Source: Pseudomonadota bacterium (lineage in GTDB: Bacteria; Desulfobacterota; Desulfovibrionia; Desulfovibrionales; Desulfovibrionaceae). From it: DNA of 16,637 nt. The first letter of the stretch is position 1; each line of letters starts with the position of its first letter. Under the pieces are notes generated by a model. It had not been told where the DNA came from. It was given only the letters and a program-made list of their open reading frames with translations, and searched no databases. The DNA is taken from contig JAEXGX010000019.1 in assembly GCA_023450535.1 (NCBI GenBank), forward strand, positions 1-16,637, given 5' to 3'. The translations under genes and the position numbers were made by a program. Of this stretch, positions 13,862-16,637 are shown piece by piece.

Positions 13862-13899
13862 GTTCCAAAGCTCCGCCTTTATCGGCGGAGCTTTGGAAC
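13862..13899 (+). terminator. Long hairpin terminator after the TRAP operon
   Basis: A perfect 16-bp stem, GTTCCAAAGCTCCGCC (13862-13877) against 13884-13899, closes the six-base loop TTTATC. No T-run follows, so it may act more as a 3'-end stabiliser than as an efficient intrinsic terminator. Confidence 0.65.
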
Positions 13900-13947
13900 T
13901 CTCTCAGAGTGGAAACGCAGGGCGTCGCTCTACGTTTATTTCTCTCA

Positions 13948-13977
13948 TTGTCATCTCAATTCAGTAAACAATACTAT
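13948..13977 (+). promoter_or_regulatory. Possible sigma70-type promoter of the activator gene
   Basis: TTGTCA (13948-13953) and TACTAT (13972-13977) are separated by 18 bp, 72 bases before the activator start. The match is moderate and could be chance. Confidence 0.35.
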
Positions 13978-14048
13978 GTCTATACACTCCACGGCATGTT
14001 CCGATTCCCGCCAGCTCTGGCAAAACTGCTCACTCCCAAGAAGTATTT

Positions 14049-15593
14049 ATGGCAGCCATAAAAGACATTTCCCACACCATATACCAGTCAATTTCACTTA
14101 GTCTTTGCCACAAGGTCAGTCTTGAGGAATGTATCAAAGCCATTTATGCCACGTTGGGACCCTTTATTCCGGCATCGCTTATTATTTGCTACTTCATCAA
14201 TCGTACAAGAAAAAAAATAACCGTGCTCACCACAGCGGGAATCACAAATGAAATAGAAGAAATACAGGATGAAGATATCGTTCTGTTAAGTAAAGACGAC
14301 TATGAAACCAACCTGTATGACAAAAAAAACCATATTCATCTGTGGTCAGATTACCGCAATGTGCCAAGCGTAGCCCTGCATTACCAACATATCCTCCCGG
14401 CCTATTGTTCACGTATGAATATCAGCTTTCCGGACAAATCCGGAGAAAGCATTATTTCCCTGTCCTTCTGCGCCAAGCCAAGCGGGATGTTTAACGATTC
14501 GCATGCTGCACTGCTGGTGGAACTGCGTCCGTTTCTCTCCGCTCTTATGGCGAATTTCCTTCCCGCAAATCCAGAGGAAGATCCGGCATCCATCTTTGCT
14601 TACGGCACAAACCAAGACGACATCGCACTACTGCGGCAGTGCAACGGCATGAGCGCCGTACTGCGCGACATGGAAGCGGTGGCAGGCACCAACGCCACCG
14701 TGCTTATTCAAGGGGAGAGCGGTGTGGGCAAGGAAGTTGTAGCCCGCGCCATACACCGGCTTTCCCTATTTGCAGATGGTCCTTTTGTTCCGGTCAACTG
14801 CGGCGCTCTGCCCGATTCGCTTATCGACAGCGCCCTGTTCGGCCACGAAAAGGGCGCATTTACCGGAGCACAAAGCTCCAGCCGAGGTTTTTTTGAACAG
14901 GCCCAGGGCGGCACCCTGTTTCTGGATGAAATAGGTGAGCTTCCCCTTGCCGCGCAGGCCCGTCTGCTTCGGGTTCTGGAACGACGCGAACTCCAGCGCG
15001 TAGGCGGAGAACGCCGCATCGGGCTGAATATCCGCATTCTGGCCGCCACACACAGAAATCTGCCGAACATGACTCAAGCCGGAACCTTTCGGGAAGACCT
15101 CTGGTACCGTCTTTCCTTGTTTCCGCTGAAAATCCCTCCGCTCCGGCAACGCCGGGAGGACATTATCGTCCTCATCCGGCATTTCTGCGCCGCCGCCCCG
15201 GCCCGACTCGGCCTTTCCGGCACGTTCACCGCGCCGCCTTCCACAGTCAATGCCATGCTCACCGCCCGCTGGCCCGGCAATGTCCGGCAACTCCAGCACG
15301 CTGTAGAACGAGCCATTATTCGCGCCAAAATGAACGGGGAAAACGAAATTGCCTTCATCCCCGAAAGCGATGAAGATGATGTACCGTCTTCCATACAGGA
15401 GGAAGGAGAAACGAAGCTGGAAAAACTGGACGCGCTCACCAAAAGCCATATCATTAACGCCTTGCGCCAGAGCAAGGGACGCGTCAGCGGCGAACACGGC
15501 GCCGCGCTGCTGCTCGGCGTCAACCCCAACACCCTGCGCAGCAGGATGAAACGGATGGGCATCAGCGCAAAAGATCTCCTGAATAAATATTGA
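14049..15593 (+). CDS. Sigma54-dependent transcriptional activator (enhancer-binding protein)
   Basis: A 514-residue three-part activator. Residues 1 to about 175 form a GAF-like sensory domain without a phosphorylatable receiver, so it probably senses a small molecule or a partner. The AAA+ domain (about 195-425) has Walker A GESGVGKE at 222-229, the sigma54-contacting GAFTGA loop at 269-274, Walker B GGTLFLDEIGEL at 287-298, the arginine-finger region FREDLWYRL and the sensor RWPGNVRQL. A Fis-type helix-turn-helix ends the protein (about 464-510: GRVSGEHGAALLLGVNPNTL). The start is the ATG at 14049, with only a weak AAGAAG before it. It lies just after the hydrolase/TRAP operon, which has a sigma54-type promoter, so it is the likely local regulator, perhaps responding to the imported substrate. 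Confidence 0.95.
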   Translation: MAAIKDISHTIYQSISLSLCHKVSLEECIKAIYATLGPFIPASLIICYFINRTRKKITVLTTAGITNEIEEIQDEDIVLLSKDDYETNLYDKKNHIHLWSDYRNVPSVALHYQHILPAYCSRMNISFPDKSGESIISLSFCAKPSGMFNDSHAALLVELRPFLSALMANFLPANPEEDPASIFAYGTNQDDIALLRQCNGMSAVLRDMEAVAGTNATVLIQGESGVGKEVVARAIHRLSLFADGPFVPVNCGALPDSLIDSALFGHEKGAFTGAQSSSRGFFEQAQGGTLFLDEIGELPLAAQARLLRVLERRELQRVGGERRIGLNIRILAATHRNLPNMTQAGTFREDLWYRLSLFPLKIPPLRQRREDIIVLIRHFCAAAPARLGLSGTFTAPPSTVNAMLTARWPGNVRQLQHAVERAIIRAKMNGENEIAFIPESDEDDVPSSIQEEGETKLEKLDALTKSHIINALRQSKGRVSGEHGAALLLGVNPNTLRSRMKRMGISAKDLLNKY

Positions 15594-15621
15594 CGTCCGG
15601 GCTGGATCGTCAGCGTCATTC

Positions 15622-15669
15622 AAAAAAATGTGCGCAGGCCACGAAAAAACGTAACCTGCGCATATTTTT
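15622..15669. terminator. Bidirectional terminator between convergent genes
   Basis: TGCGCAGG (15631-15638) pairs with CCTGCGCA (15655-15662). A seven-base A-run (15622-15628) precedes the stem and a T-run (15665-15669) follows it, so it serves both the activator gene and the trigger factor gene on the other strand. Confidence 0.85.
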
Positions 15670-15726
15670 CAGAACCGCCAGATTTCAAACAGCTCTTCCC
15701 CTGGACAATTTCAAAATAAAACAGCT

Positions 15727-16637
15727 CTATGCCTGCCTTCCTCCCGGCACACAAACCTCCGGTGCGGGGACGAGGTTTCCGGCGGCGTCCACCACTCTTT
15801 TTTTGACCATGGCGTAAATCTTTTCCAGCGCCTTATCGGCCATCATGCGCTCCTCAAGGGCATCCAGCATGGCGCTTTCCTCCATGCCTCTGCGCACTTC
15901 ATCCACAGGCTTTCCGGCGTGTTCCGCCATGGCGCGCACCTGTTCGTCCAGCTCCTTTTCCGGCACACTGACACCCGCCTTGTAGGCGTAGGCCAGCAGA
16001 TAGACATGGCGTTTGGCATTTTCCTCCGCCACGCGCAGACCTTCTTCCTGAGCTGCGGCGAGAACTGTTTTCAGACGGGAAGCGTCCACGCCCCCCGAGC
16101 TCTCCAGAAAATTCCGCACATCGGCCATATATTCTCCCAAAAAGCTTCGGCGCAAGCTCTCCGGTACAGGAACATCGGCCATGCCGAGCAGAATATGCAT
16201 AAGCTGTTCACTGGCTTCCTTGCGACGCATCAGTATACAATGGTTCATTACCATAGTGTAGGCCTTTGTCTTCAACGTCCGTGCGTCCGGATACCCCAGC
16301 CCGGCGGCCAATTCATCCGTCAGGGGCGGCGTCACGCGCAGCAGCAATTTTTTCAGCGTGACTTTCAGCCGGATCTTCCGCCCGCGCAGGGTGGGATCGG
16401 GATAATCATCCGGGCAGCTTATGATTCCCTCGCCGCTTTCCCCCACAAGGAGCGTCCGCACCACCTCTTCCACTGTGCGCAATACGTCCTTCTTCGGCTC
16501 CATCTTCTGTCCAGCCGCTTCGGGAAGCGCATCCAGCGGCAACGCTATTTCCCCCCGCCGCAGGCCGGGCACGGGCATGCCGTCGATATCTCCCTCCATA
16601 TCCACGACGGCCAGATCTCCGCCTGCCGGGACGCGCG
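15727..16637 (-). CDS. tig: Trigger factor (ribosome-associated chaperone), N-terminal part outside the window
   Basis: The frame is open to the right edge, so the ribosome-binding domain is missing from view; about 300 residues are visible. The visible part begins in the FKBP-like prolyl isomerase domain (GGDLAVVDMEGDIDGMPVPG, later CPDDYPDPTLRGRKIRLKVT) and passes into the helical chaperone domain (LTDELAAGLGYPDARTLKTK onward). It ends with a short tail after the usual last helix (ADKALEKIYAMVKK). Trigger factor binds near the ribosome exit tunnel and shields nascent chains. The sequence is rather divergent around the expected substrate-pocket region of the isomerase domain, so isomerase activity is uncertain. 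It converges on the sigma54 activator gene and shares its terminator. An ATG at 16605 is internal, not the true start. Confidence 0.85.
   Translation of the reverse strand, partial: RVPAGGDLAVVDMEGDIDGMPVPGLRRGEIALPLDALPEAAGQKMEPKKDVLRTVEEVVRTLLVGESGEGIISCPDDYPDPTLRGRKIRLKVTLKKLLLRVTPPLTDELAAGLGYPDARTLKTKAYTMVMNHCILMRRKEASEQLMHILLGMADVPVPESLRRSFLGEYMADVRNFLESSGGVDASRLKTVLAAAQEEGLRVAEENAKRHVYLLAYAYKAGVSVPEKELDEQVRAMAEHAGKPVDEVRRGMEESAMLDALEERMMADKALEKIYAMVKKRVVDAAGNLVPAPEVCVPGGRQA

Noticed and set aside
12861..13967. 368-codon plus-strand frame inside the DctQM gene
   Set aside because: It is out of frame with the clear permease, rich in Arg/His/Pro, and has no membrane segments or family features.
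1..16637. CRISPR array, tRNA, rRNA or complete insertion sequence
   Set aside because: I looked for regularly spaced repeats, cloverleaf-like elements and transposase motifs with terminal repeats and found none.

Overview
The window looks like a chromosomal segment of a Desulfovibrionaceae-type anaerobe (Desulfovibrio/Bilophila-like). This is inferred from moderate GC content, two TRAP loci, a sigma54 circuit and a UGA-encoded selenoprotein; no rRNA or other taxonomic marker is present. I see no tRNA, rRNA, CRISPR array or complete insertion sequence.

Left part (1-5057). The 3' end of a probable TRAP solute-binding protein gene ends at a strong hairpin terminator. Opposite it lie a small exported helix-hairpin-helix protein, a sensor histidine kinase and an OmpR-type response regulator, all on the minus strand. 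Divergent from the regulator is the most notable gene, 3339-5057. It is an exported UGSC-family selenoprotein whose reading frame continues through an in-frame TGA at 3738-3740 (Gly-Asp-Sec-Gly-Gly-Cys), with a bacterial SECIS-like hairpin just downstream. Tandem ACAAATT repeats next to its promoter are a plausible regulator-binding site. The kinase appears frameshifted near its C terminus at a run of six G.

Relic zone (5058-6820). This stretch holds a cluster of hairpins and a terminator, then the decayed ATPase domain of a second histidine kinase (about 5401-5616, + strand). A small unknown gene and an XRE-type regulator follow. Next is a truncated, frameshifted relic of a second UGSC-family protein (about 6209-6712, - strand) that has Cys where the intact gene has Sec. 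I read this as a decayed paralogous copy of the intact kinase/selenoprotein system.

Right part (6821-16637). A monofunctional transglycosylase gene (mtgA) and a beta-hydroxyacid dehydrogenase gene are separated by a 392-base gap. That gap holds a dispersed repeat (also at 5084-5132), a palindrome and a 12-bp inverted repeat. A sigma54-type promoter (9037-9053) then precedes a sulfatase-superfamily hydrolase with Thr at the nucleophile position, a TRAP solute-binding protein and a fused DctQM permease. A sigma54-dependent activator follows on the same strand and is the obvious candidate regulator. Together these look like an inducible uptake-and-cleavage module for an organic acid ester, sulfonate or phosphonate; the substrate cannot be read from sequence. 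The window ends in a convergent, partial trigger factor gene, separated from the activator by a bidirectional terminator.
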